Shown here piece after piece: positions 8,150 through 15,786 of a stretch of DNA of 64,000 nt. The stretch spans positions 1-64,000 of the forward strand of contig NZ_MJAO01000025.1 of the NCBI RefSeq assembly GCF_001902635.1, given 5' to 3'. How positions within the stretch are numbered: the stretch's first letter is position 1; every line of letters begins with the position of its first letter. A model generated the notes under the pieces. That model was given only the letters and a program-made list of their open reading frames with translations. It made no database searches and had not been told where the DNA came from. Position numbers and translations under genes: made by a program. Origin of the DNA: Serratia marcescens. GTDB lineage: Bacteria > Pseudomonadota > Gammaproteobacteria > Enterobacterales > Enterobacteriaceae.

Positions 8150-9028
8150 ATGAAGAGAAAAATCAATAAGTTTATTATGAATCAACTGGCCGTATTGGCC
8201 CCCGAATTCAAGGCCAGATTGATCTACAAAAGGGCATTTGGCAAACCGTTAAACTTACAGGCGCCATCCACCTGGAATGAAAAGATCAATCACCTGAAGT
8301 TGAATGGCTATAGTCACAATGCGTTGGTGAAGCAGTGCGCAGATAAATATGCGGTAAGAAAATACATCAAAGATCAAGGATGCGAAGAGATCCTTAATGA
8401 ATTGTATTTTTCCTGTGATTCTGTAGACGATATTCCGTGGGACACATTGCCGGATAAGTTTGTGATCAAAGGAAACCACGGCTCCGGATATAACCTGATT
8501 TGTCAGAATAAAAAGTTACTGAATATCAAGAGCGCCAGCAAATTGATAGATGGTTGGATGAAAGATGATTATTGGAAAACCTATGTAGAGCTCAACTACA
8601 AAGGAATACAAAAAAAGATCATTGGGGAGAAGTATATCGAGTCGGCCAATGGTCACGGGCCTGAAGACTATAAGATTTATTGTTTCCGTGGCGTACCTTA
8701 CTGCACGTTACTGTGCGTCGGCAGAGATACCGGGGCGCCGAAATATTACTTCTTTGACAAAGATTTCAAGTTCCTTTGCTATAGCGAGGACTGCCTGGCA
8801 TTGAACCAGGAGGAAATCGACGCCTTCGTGAAGCCAGAAGGATACGATGAGCTGTTCGAGTACGCCACGCGCTTGTCGGCGCCCTTTGAGTTTGTTCGCG
8901 TTGATTTTTACATCTCTCAAGGCCAAATCATTTTTGGCGAGCTGACCTTTACCCCATCGGCCGGGCTTGATACGGATATCCTGCCGCCGACAGATATCTT
9001 GCTTGGCAAGATGTTGACGCTGCAGTAA
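8150..9028 (+). CDS. ATP-grasp amidoligase-like protein (TupA-like family)
   Basis: A 292-residue protein with the TupA-like ATP-grasp fold. FGKPLNLQAPSTWNEKINHL lies near residue 30, KFVIKGNHGSGYNLI near 104, and IIGEKYIES and PEDYKIYCFRG near 157-180. The end has the Mg/ATP-binding strand FVRVDFYISQGQIIFGELTF. The family adds amino acids or sugars-acids to surface polymers and is also annotated as amidoligase. Codon composition is clearly more AT-rich than the core genes, suggesting transfer. It follows the N-hydroxylase by 50 bases on the same strand with GGAATT before the start, so the two probably form an operon. The product is unknown. Confidence 0.75.
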   Translation: MKRKINKFIMNQLAVLAPEFKARLIYKRAFGKPLNLQAPSTWNEKINHLKLNGYSHNALVKQCADKYAVRKYIKDQGCEEILNELYFSCDSVDDIPWDTLPDKFVIKGNHGSGYNLICQNKKLLNIKSASKLIDGWMKDDYWKTYVELNYKGIQKKIIGEKYIESANGHGPEDYKIYCFRGVPYCTLLCVGRDTGAPKYYFFDKDFKFLCYSEDCLALNQEEIDAFVKPEGYDELFEYATRLSAPFEFVRVDFYISQGQIIFGELTFTPSAGLDTDILPPTDILLGKMLTLQ

Positions 9029-9470
9029 TGCGGGCTTGCCGGGAGCCCGCCAGGACCGTGGATAATACGCTGAACATCAGTAGAACCCGTGCAAGCGTTG
9101 GAAAAGATAAAGCGGCGCATTGTCAGTACTAACACACCCCACAGGGGAAATACCGGCTACCGGCACTGCTGCCGTTTTGCAGACTGTCTGTCGGTATTTT
9201 CCTTACTTGCATCTGCCGCAGGGCCGACTTTTCGCGTCCATCCACCCCTCCCCCTCTGGGCTCACGGCTGGGCGAACAGGCAAGCCAAGCAACGGCTAAA
9301 GCGACGATGTGCGCCAAGCCCAGGGAAAAATGCCGGTCTGATGACAGTAACCCCGCCTCTTGCCGATCTGAGCAATGTCACCCGTAAACACACCCTCTAC
9401 ACGAACAGCATAACCCTTTGAAAATAAATGTTATTAGCTTATCAATAAGAAACACTTACATATTTATAAT
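9029..9470. other. Gap between the ATP-grasp gene and the small RNA
   Basis: No gene is supported here. The only dyad I note is TAAG-aaaca-CTTA at 9446-9458, just upstream of the RprA-like RNA; it could be a regulator site but matches no consensus I can confirm. Confidence 0.4.
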
Positions 9471-9474
9471 AAAA

Positions 9475-9566
9475 TGTTCTATATGTATAGGAAGCTATAA
9501 TATAAGATGTTGGAAAGTTTCCCTGGTGTTGTTGTGTGTCTTTGCCCTATTTTATAGGGCTTTTTT
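9475..9566 (+). ncRNA. rprA: RprA-like small regulatory RNA
   Basis: The 3' part reads GTTGTGTGTCTTTGCCC, then a hairpin and TTTTTT. This closely matches the end of E. coli RprA (TGCTGTGTGTAGTCTTTGCCC ... GGGCTTTTTT in shorter quotes). Upstream lies TTTCCCTGGTGTTG at 9518-9531, the pairing segment shared with ArcZ and comparable to the RprA segment that opens the rpoS leader. A 5' hairpin (CTATA-TG-TATAG, 9479-9490) fits RprA architecture. The 5' end is uncertain: TATAAT occurs at 9465-9470 and 9496-9501, giving a 90- or 59-base RNA. RprA activates rpoS translation with Hfq and is Rcs-controlled in E. coli. Confidence 0.6.
9544..9566 (+). terminator. Rho-independent terminator of the small RNA
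   Basis: GCCCTAT (9544-9550) pairs with ATAGGGC (9554-9560) over a three-base loop and is followed by six T. No protein gene lies directly upstream, which is itself a sign of a small RNA. Confidence 0.85.
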
Positions 9567-9567
9567 C

Positions 9568-10344
9568 CCTAAACCCCCTTGATAACAGCGCAATTACATA
9601 CATTTCCCCTGTTCCACCTCGCCATAAAATCATAACCATTTCTAATTAATTTAAATACACCCCATTCATAACACACCAATTATAACAAAGAGTTACTATT
9701 TGCAGTGTAAAGCGACTGGCGGTTCATTTTCCTGACTGCGGCCACGTTTCACCGCCATAATGCCCGCTCTGACGGCTATCCGCGGCATATGTCCTCAGCC
9801 GCAATGCGGTATAGATGGCGTTAAATGCCAATTCTGCGCATCAATGCCGCCGCCACGCCGGCATTGGCTGATACAACATCAGCGAGATGAGTAAGCGAGA
9901 GAGAATATCGACCGCATTTTCACCTGCGGTTCATATCTTCCGATGAGAATACCGTTTAATATCTGAGACGGACGAGGGCCGGTTCGCCCTGAGAGATGCC
10001 CGGTAACCGAGCTTGTGGCAGTTCAACGCAGAAACAAAGCGGCTCCCCCGTCGGCAAGTCAGCTTGCTCTGTCCGGTGGAGCCATACATTACTGCAGTTT
10101 TCCCGGTGGGGCCCTGGTGAGGCGCAAATAGGAAAAGATGGTGTAAGCAGGGTATTTCAGCGTTTGAATACCGCCTGTTTCACTCTTCTTCAACCCTGCT
10201 GCACTCACTATAAGCGTCTTCTCACCGGGTGGAAAAGGGTGAAAACCACCCTTGAAATACATTAACGAAAGTGATATTAGAACCTGTTAAGGCAAAAGTG
10301 CCTAATTCAGTTTTGAATAATTAAATCAGGGAATTATATTAAAA
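9568..10344. other. Long non-coding gap with nested stem-loops
   Basis: I see no credible gene in this 777-base gap; an open frame at 9996-10265 has no family resemblance and overlaps hairpins. The structured elements are a nested stem GGCTCC (10041-10046) / GGAGCC (10078-10083) enclosing GCAAG (10054-10058) / CTTGC (10063-10067), and AAGGGTG (10235-10241) / CACCCTT (10247-10253), about 90 bases before the acetyltransferase gene. These may be a leader or RNA gene, but I cannot assign a class. Confidence 0.4.
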
Positions 10345-10755
10345 ATGAATATTAATATCACCGACAAACCCAATCCGCAGGATGAAGAGTTCGTTATCGA
10401 CAACCTTTGGGCGCACAACCATAAAACCCAGCCAGTAGACATCCACCCGCTGTTCCTGACCGTCACCGACGACAACCAGCAGATCGTCGGCGGCCTGGTG
10501 GCACGCACCTGGTGGGGCGGCCTGGAAGTGCAGTATCTGTGGGTCGGCGATCAATGTCGCAACAGCGGCTACGGCCGCCAGCTGATGCAACAGGCCGAAG
10601 AAGAAGCCCGCAAACGCGGTTGCCACATGGCCTATGTCGACACCTTCGATTTCCAGGCCAGAGGCTTCTACGAGAAACTGGGCTACCGGGTCTACGGCGA
10701 GCTGGGCGACTATGCGCATCGCCACACCCGTCATTACCTGGCTAAAAGCCTGTAA
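10345..10755 (+). CDS. GNAT family N-acetyltransferase
   Basis: A 136-residue single-domain acetyltransferase. The acetyl-CoA-binding motif A is visible as LWVGDQCRNSGYGRQLMQQA around residues 65-84 (R/Q-x-x-G-x-G/A form). Motif B is RGFYEKLGYRVYGEL near 105-120. There is no membrane segment. The substrate is unknown; the motif details do not separate protein, amino-acid and drug acetylation. It sits 27 bases upstream of the LuxR-type regulator gene on the same strand, so co-transcription is likely. Confidence 0.88.
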   Translation: MNINITDKPNPQDEEFVIDNLWAHNHKTQPVDIHPLFLTVTDDNQQIVGGLVARTWWGGLEVQYLWVGDQCRNSGYGRQLMQQAEEEARKRGCHMAYVDTFDFQARGFYEKLGYRVYGELGDYAHRHTRHYLAKSL

Positions 10756-10782
10756 CGCAGCCTGAGCGGATCAGAGGTGGGT

Positions 10783-11472
10783 ATGGGTTCCTCGCATAAA
10801 AATAATGAATCTTATTTTAAGGGCCTCATCACCATGATGGAGCACCTGAGCGAGCCCTGGGGCATCAAAGACCAGCTGTCCCGCCACCTCTATATGAACC
10901 GCGCCGCTTATCTTTATACCAATACGCCGCTGAACTTCGACGTCGCCGGCAAATATGACCACGAGTTCCCCGCCGACTGGGCCGACTCTGCCGCCGACTT
11001 TATCGAGCATGACAAAATGACCGAAGCGGCGCGCGATCGGGTCACGGTCATCGAAACGCACTATTGGTACGGCAAAGACAGCCTGGCGCCGTTTATCAGC
11101 GAAAAACTGCCGGTTTACAACGATGACAAACAGGTGATTGGCGTGATTTGGAACGCCAAGCCGATGAATAGTCTGTCGCCGATGAAATACATCAACCAGC
11201 AAAAGCCCAGCATCTTGACCACCGAAGTCAGTAATGAGCTGTTCACCCGCGCTGAATTAGATGTCATTTTCCTTATGCTGCAAAGATTTACGGTGAAGGA
11301 AATCGCTAAAATCTATAGCGTCAGCAATAAGACCATCGAAAACCGTATTTATAACATTTACCAGAAGGCCAACGTACATACCCAGCAGCAGTTTGAGGAG
11401 TACTGCAAATGCGCCAACCTGGATAACTATATTCCCGACCGCCTGATAACCAAGGGCATTCAGTTTATTTGA
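10783..11472 (+). CDS. LuxR-family transcriptional regulator with N-terminal sensor domain
   Basis: A 229-residue regulator. The C-terminal ~65 residues form a LuxR/GerE helix-turn-helix (LFTRAELDVIFLMLQRFTVK, EIAKIYSVSNKTIENRIYNI). The N-terminal ~140 residues resemble a PAS-like sensor seen in other enterobacterial regulators (YFKGLITMMEHLSEPWGIKD, YNDDKQVIGVIWNAKPMN). I chose the ATG at 10783 with GAGG six bases upstream; a GTG six bases earlier is also in frame. It ends inside or just before the permease start and probably controls the permease. The signal is unknown. Confidence 0.8.
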   Translation: MGSSHKNNESYFKGLITMMEHLSEPWGIKDQLSRHLYMNRAAYLYTNTPLNFDVAGKYDHEFPADWADSAADFIEHDKMTEAARDRVTVIETHYWYGKDSLAPFISEKLPVYNDDKQVIGVIWNAKPMNSLSPMKYINQQKPSILTTEVSNELFTRAELDVIFLMLQRFTVKEIAKIYSVSNKTIENRIYNIYQKANVHTQQQFEEYCKCANLDNYIPDRLITKGIQFI

Positions 11473-11492
11473 ACCGCAAGGAAGACCTCACC

Positions 11493-12794
11493 GTGATAAA
11501 GATCGAAGATTATCCGCTCACCCGGGTGCCACAGGATAAAAGAGTGTCGTTTTTAAGCGTGGCCATCGTGCATATGGGCATGTTGACCGCGCTGGACCAG
11601 TTTATGCTCGGCGCCGTACTCGGCAACTCCATGACGCTGATTGACGCCTTCAGCGCTATTTTCGTCGGCAGCCTGATCTTCGGCGTGGTGACCTACGGCC
11701 TCGGGTTGGCGGGCATGCGCGAAGGGATCTCCGGCAGCCTGCTGGCGCGCTGGTGCGGCTTCGGCCGCCTGGGTTCAGTGCTGATCGGCGTAGTGGTGGC
11801 CGTCAGCCTGCTGGGCTGGTTCGGCATTCAGAACGCCATTTTCGCCAAATCGCTCGACTTCGCACTCGGCAATAAGCTGGGCTTTGGCCTGGCCGCCGGG
11901 CTCTCGGGCACGCTGCTGACCATCCTGGTGGCGTTCGGCTTCAAGGCACTGCGCATCGCCGCCCGCATCGCGGTGCCGATGTTCATCATGCTGGTGGCCT
12001 ATATTTCGGTGACCGCGCTTTCCGGCCATAACCTGCAGGAGATCATCCAGCTGGCACCGCCGGGTGAGCCGCTGACCATCAGCGCCGGCATCACCATCGT
12101 CGTCGGCGGCGCCATCGTGGCCAGCCTGATGACCCCCGATCTGACCCGCTACTCCAAAAACGGCAAACACGTGCTCGGCGTGACTATCTTCACCATTGTC
12201 GCCGGCGAATTCGTGGTGAACGGCCTGGCGATCCTGATCGCCAAAACGCTGGGCACCGCGGACGTGGTCACTATCATGTCGCAAGCAGCCGGCGGTGCCG
12301 GCCTGCTGGTGGTGGTGTTTTCCACCCTGCGCGTCAACGATCTCAACCTGTACTCCTCTTCGCTGGGCATCGTCAACGCGGTGGAGGGCATCACCGGTAA
12401 AAAGCTGAAGTACACTTACACCACGCTGGTGATCGGCATTCTGGGCACCACACTGTCGGTGCTGGGTATTCTTGACCGCTTCGTCGACTTCCTGACGGTG
12501 CTTGGCGTGGTATTCCCGCCGATTATCGGCATCATGCTGGTGGACTATTACCTGCTGCGCAGCCACCGCAAAATCCTGGATGAGAGCCGGCGCGCCGGCC
12601 GATTGCCGGACGAAACGCCGACTATCGGCTGGGCGGCGATCGTCGCCAGCATCGCCGGCGGAGCCGTCGGTCTGGCAACCGAATGGGGCGTACCGACCAT
12701 CAACTCTCTGGCCGCCGCCAGCCTGCTTTACTGGGTGCTCAAACTGGCCTTCAGCCGCGCGCAAAAGCCGTTGGCTTCGCAGAAATCGCTCTGA
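11493..12794 (+). CDS. Cytosine/purine permease family transporter (NCS1)
   Basis: A 433-residue inner-membrane protein with about twelve hydrophobic helices, similar in layout to CodB. Family features include an N-terminal LTRVPQDKRVSFLSVAIVHM, GSLLARWCGFGRLGSV, and SLMTPDLTRYSKNGKHVL near residue 225. NCS1 proteins import nucleobases, allantoin, thiamine or related rings with Na+ or H+. I prefer the GTG at 11493, which has AAGGAAG seven bases upstream; a TTG at 11469 overlapping the regulator's stop is the alternative. The substrate is not clear from sequence. Confidence 0.8.
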   Translation: MIKIEDYPLTRVPQDKRVSFLSVAIVHMGMLTALDQFMLGAVLGNSMTLIDAFSAIFVGSLIFGVVTYGLGLAGMREGISGSLLARWCGFGRLGSVLIGVVVAVSLLGWFGIQNAIFAKSLDFALGNKLGFGLAAGLSGTLLTILVAFGFKALRIAARIAVPMFIMLVAYISVTALSGHNLQEIIQLAPPGEPLTISAGITIVVGGAIVASLMTPDLTRYSKNGKHVLGVTIFTIVAGEFVVNGLAILIAKTLGTADVVTIMSQAAGGAGLLVVVFSTLRVNDLNLYSSSLGIVNAVEGITGKKLKYTYTTLVIGILGTTLSVLGILDRFVDFLTVLGVVFPPIIGIMLVDYYLLRSHRKILDESRRAGRLPDETPTIGWAAIVASIAGGAVGLATEWGVPTINSLAAASLLYWVLKLAFSRAQKPLASQKSL

Positions 12795-12814
12795 TTTTCG
12801 CACAGGCGCTAATC

Positions 12815-12838
12815 CACTCCTCCGGTGACGGGGGAGTG
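12815..12838 (+). terminator. Stem-loop after the permease gene
   Basis: CACTCCTCC (12815-12823) and GGGGGAGTG (12830-12838) pair with one G-T wobble over a six-base loop, 20 bases after the permease stop. Only a short T pair follows, so termination may be inefficient. Confidence 0.45.
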
Positions 12839-13333
12839 TTGCTCACTTGGACATAGGCAGAATTCAATGCAGAAAACGGGCCGATCGCGCTGACAAACGG
12901 CCGTGGTGAGAGGGTCCCTGGTGTCGGTAGCAAGAAGCTATCCATTATGCTCAGAGTGTGGGAACGCCCGCCCTTCTGAGCTTTTTATTATAAATAACCT
13001 GCGGCTTCAGTGTCTTGATCGTAAAGAAAAAACTTCAGCTTGCATGAACAGTAGCCCATAAAATCCGCTTTGGTCAACATAAAAGTAAACATAAAATCGA
13101 CTTTTGTGTTCACTTTTCCATAAGCAAAAGCCAATCAATTGATTTGCACCGCTTTATCATTCTCGTAGATAAAACATGCTACACCGCCGGCATCACGCCG
13201 CTTATTCACGAAGATAATGACAGCAATTACCATCATTAATCAGCCAGTTAGCTAACGTTATCACCCTTTTTATCTGGACAACGCCGATGCGTAAGATATA
13301 GTGAAGCCTGCGTAATGATTGTAAGGACGGCCG
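12839..13333. other. Regulatory gap upstream of the queF operon
   Basis: No gene is supported in these 495 bases. The notable element is the 37-base dyad at 13081-13117. I find no preQ1 riboswitch-like leader. The promoter of the XRE gene should lie between the dyad and 13320. Confidence 0.5.
13081..13117. promoter_or_regulatory. Large dyad, probable operator of the XRE-QPTR-queF operon
   Basis: The left arm AAAAGTAAACATAAAAT (13081-13097) and the reverse complement of the right arm (13100-13117, ACTTTTGTGTTCACTTTT) agree at 14 of 17 aligned bases. The symmetry is centred on CG at 13098-13099. It lies about 215 bases upstream of the XRE start in AT-rich DNA. A regulator binding here as a dimer or tetramer is likely, and the adjacent XRE protein is the obvious candidate, but nothing in sequence proves it. 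Confidence 0.5.
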
Positions 13334-13948
13334 ATGAAAACCACCAACGCACAGCGCAAAATCAACATCATTAAAAATATTGAATATCTGATGCGCACCC
13401 GCGGTGAAACCAAGGCTTCCTTTTCCAACCGCAGCGGCCTGACGCGCACCACCCTCTACAAAATCCTCGACGGGCGGGTGAACAACGTCCAGCAATCCAC
13501 CGTCAACCGGATTTCCGATTTCTTCGGCGTCTCCTGCGAAGAGATCGAAGACTACGATCTGGAAAAATTGGAGCGGCTCAACGAAACGTTGTCCACCGAA
13601 GGCAACAAGAACCCTTCCGCCGTTCCGGTGATCCCACAGTCGCGCTATCTGGCCGTCTCGCAACGCAAGATCGGGCAGCTGGTCACAGAGTTTCCTTTGA
13701 CTTATTTCTTCGGCGATGAGTCAAACATGTTGGCAATGAAAATAGAGACCGAAATTAAAGGGTCATTTATTCCCGGCGAAGTCATTATCATCAAACGTCC
13801 GCCGGTACTGATTTGCGATTCGCCTTTATTGTATCACTCGGGAAAAAGCGGCTTCTTTGTGGTTAACGGCAAAGAAAGCGAAGGCATGGATAAACTCCCT
13901 CAGGACACCGTGCAATTCCTGGGTTATATCGTTGGAGAAAGGCTATAA
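13334..13948 (+). CDS. XRE-family regulator with S24-like C-terminal domain
   Basis: A 204-residue protein. The N-terminal helix-turn-helix spans about residues 12-70 (MRTRGETKASFSNRSGLTRT, TLYKILDGRVNNVQQSTVNR). The C-terminal half resembles the LexA/S24 fold, with KGSFIPGEVIIIKR near 140 and LPQDTVQFLGYIVGERL at the end. I do not see a clear Ser-Lys dyad, so self-cleavage is doubtful and the fold may bind a ligand. AAGGACGG precedes the ATG. The stop TAA is immediately followed by the ATG of the transporter, so the regulator is the first gene of the operon it probably controls. Confidence 0.75.
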   Translation: MKTTNAQRKINIIKNIEYLMRTRGETKASFSNRSGLTRTTLYKILDGRVNNVQQSTVNRISDFFGVSCEEIEDYDLEKLERLNETLSTEGNKNPSAVPVIPQSRYLAVSQRKIGQLVTEFPLTYFFGDESNMLAMKIETEIKGSFIPGEVIIIKRPPVLICDSPLLYHSGKSGFFVVNGKESEGMDKLPQDTVQFLGYIVGERL

Positions 13949-14845
13949 ATGGAACCGAATCAGAAGTTCAAGCTGTTGGGCTTTACCCGGCATGGCACTA
14001 TAGCGGCCAATGTCATGGTATTGGCCACCGGAAAAACCATTACCATGGGGCTGAATGAACTGGCCGACAGTGAAATATCAGAAGATCTGAGCCGGCATGA
14101 GCTGCAGGCGCTGTACCGCAAACTCTATGGCGACAAGCAGCAAAAAACCGCCTACGAGCTTAGCGACCGTCATGAACGCTCCTGGTACGCCTATCTGATC
14201 ATCACCGTAGCGCTCAGCGTGATTTATATCTTCTCGACCCTGTGCGGCGTCAAACCGATCCAAATCCCGGTGCTGAATCTCATCACGCCACCGGCGATCT
14301 TCATCTACCCGCTCACCTTCATTCTGGTGGACATTCTGAACGAGTTCTATGGATTGCGGCTGGCCAGGCGCACCATCATCATCTCGTTTATCGCCAACCT
14401 GACCTTCGTGCTGGGCGTTTGGGTGACGACGCTGGTGCCGAGCATTCCGCAGTGGGAGTACAGCGAGACCTACAACGGCATCGTGCACAGCATCATGGCG
14501 GTGTTGGTGGCGTCTTCCGCGGCCTATCTGATCTCCGAAAACGTCAACTCCTACCTGCTTTGCAAAATCAAAGAGTTGACCAACTCCCGCTACCTTTTCG
14601 TGCGCGTGATCACCAGCACCGTGGTGGCCTCGGCCATCGACAGCGTGGTGTTCTGTACGCTGGCATTCTACAACGTGCTGAGCTGGGACATCATCAAGAC
14701 CATGATCCTGTCGCAGTTCCTGATCAAGGTGGTCTACGCCCTGCTGGGCGTCGGGCCGATCTACGCCACCCGCAGTCTGTTTAACCGCTACATCAATACC
14801 GAACAAGCAAAAGGCAATGAATATGCATATCCAAAAGCAAGATAA
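13949..14845 (+). CDS. Queuosine precursor transporter (VUT/QPTR family, YhhQ-like) with N-terminal extension
   Basis: A 298-residue protein. From about residue 80 on it is an integral membrane protein of the YhhQ/QPTR family, with about six helices (FIYPLTFILVDILNEFYGLR, LARRTIIISFIANLTFVLGV, VVASAIDSVVFCTLAFYN). YhhQ imports preQ0/preQ1 and is about 220 residues, so this protein has an extra soluble ~75-residue N-terminus (MEPNQKFKLLGFTRHGTIAA through the HERSWYAY boundary). That region is unfamiliar to me. Its start abuts the regulator's stop with GGAGAAAGG upstream, and its 3' end overlaps queF by 29 bases. Confidence 0.85.
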   Translation: MEPNQKFKLLGFTRHGTIAANVMVLATGKTITMGLNELADSEISEDLSRHELQALYRKLYGDKQQKTAYELSDRHERSWYAYLIITVALSVIYIFSTLCGVKPIQIPVLNLITPPAIFIYPLTFILVDILNEFYGLRLARRTIIISFIANLTFVLGVWVTTLVPSIPQWEYSETYNGIVHSIMAVLVASSAAYLISENVNSYLLCKIKELTNSRYLFVRVITSTVVASAIDSVVFCTLAFYNVLSWDIIKTMILSQFLIKVVYALLGVGPIYATRSLFNRYINTEQAKGNEYAYPKAR

Positions 14846-15662
14846 GATCACCCATCTTGGCGCGAACTCCGATTATCCGGATCAATATGCTCCCGCATTG
14901 CTCGAAGCCTTACCGCGCGCGCGCGGCCGCGATCTGATCGGCGTGGACGAGCGGCAGCTGCCGTTCAGCGGCTTTGATCTGTGGACCGCCTTCGAGCTCT
15001 CCTGGCTCAACGCCAAGGGCAAACCGGTGGTGGGCATCGGTGAATTTACCTTCCCGCACTCTTCTTCAAACCTGATCGAATCCAAGTCGTTCAAGCTGTA
15101 TCTCAACAGCTTCAACCAAACGCGCTTCGACAGCGTGGAACAGGTGAGCGCCGCCATGCAAAAAGATCTGTCGCAGGCGGCCAACGGCACGGTCACCGTC
15201 ACGCTCTATCCGGGGCTGGAAGGCTACCCGGTGCAGATCGATCGCCTGCCGGGCGTCAATATCGACGATCAGGATATCGCGGTCGACGACTTCGCCTTCA
15301 AACCGGAATACCTGAGCGGCGCGGCCGATCGGGGGGATCTGGTGGCGGAGACGCTCTCTTCCAACCTGCTGAAATCCAACTGCCTGGTCACCAACCAGCC
15401 GGACTGGGGCAGCGTCGTGATCCGCTATGAAGGCCGCAAAATCGATCGTGAAAGCCTGCTGCGCTACCTAATCTCCTTCCGCCAGCACAACGAATTCCAC
15501 GAGCAGTGCGTCGAACGCATTTTCAACGACATCAAGCAACACTGCCGCCCGGAGAAACTCAGCGTATTCGCGCGCTACACCCGCCGTGGCGGCCTGGACA
15601 TCAACCCCTTCCGCAGCGATTTCGAAACGGCGCCGGCGCTCGGCCGCCTGATCAGACAGTAA
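14817..15662 (+). CDS. queF: NADPH-dependent 7-cyano-7-deazaguanine reductase (preQ0 to preQ1)
   Basis: A 281-residue long-form (type II) QueF. The NADPH-binding block NLIESKSFKLYLNSFNQTRF is near residue 85 and the catalytic cysteine is in LLKSNCLVTNQPDWGS near 189. The FHEQCVERIFND and RYTRRGGLDINPFRSDFE blocks follow. QueF reduces the nitrile of preQ0 to the aminomethyl of preQ1 in tRNA queuosine synthesis. Its N-terminal half differs noticeably from E. coli QueF, so it may be a second copy rather than the housekeeping gene. ATG 14817 has AAGGC upstream; ATG 14823 is the alternative. Confidence 0.93.
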   Translation: MNMHIQKQDKITHLGANSDYPDQYAPALLEALPRARGRDLIGVDERQLPFSGFDLWTAFELSWLNAKGKPVVGIGEFTFPHSSSNLIESKSFKLYLNSFNQTRFDSVEQVSAAMQKDLSQAANGTVTVTLYPGLEGYPVQIDRLPGVNIDDQDIAVDDFAFKPEYLSGAADRGDLVAETLSSNLLKSNCLVTNQPDWGSVVIRYEGRKIDRESLLRYLISFRQHNEFHEQCVERIFNDIKQHCRPEKLSVFARYTRRGGLDINPFRSDFETAPALGRLIRQ

Positions 15663-15674
15663 GCGTTATCTCCA

Positions 15675-15702
15675 CAATGCTCCCGCCAGGGAGCATTGTT
15701 TC
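15675..15702 (+). terminator. Rho-independent terminator after queF
   Basis: CAATGCTCCC (15675-15684) pairs perfectly with GGGAGCATTG (15689-15698) over a four-base loop and is followed by TTTCC. It closes the XRE-QPTR-queF transcript. Confidence 0.8.
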
Positions 15703-15786
15703 CCCCACGTTCATCTCCCTGTTATTTTTCGCCATTATCGTCGTCAGCGGCTATCTTCAAAGCACACTGACGGAGAATAACGACGC

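Noticed and set aside
6804-9028. Aerobactin biosynthesis cluster
   Set aside because: Only the N-hydroxylase is present; the synthetases, acetyltransferase and receptor genes are absent from the window.
9475-9566. Assignment of the small RNA to ArcZ
   Set aside because: It shares 14 bases with processed ArcZ, but the 3' third and terminator follow RprA and the gene is not next to arcB/elbB; kept as RprA-like.
9996-10265. Open frame of 89 codons before the GNAT gene
   Set aside because: No ribosome site or family resemblance, and it covers strong hairpins; non-coding RNA or spacer is more likely.
11775-12803. Long open frame opposite the permease gene
   Set aside because: It is the antisense of a multi-helix transporter; Gln/His/Arg-rich with no motif.
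12839-13333. preQ1 riboswitch upstream of the queF operon
   Set aside because: I found no short C-rich-loop hairpin with the A-rich tail that would pair as a preQ1 pseudoknot; the dyad points to a protein regulator.
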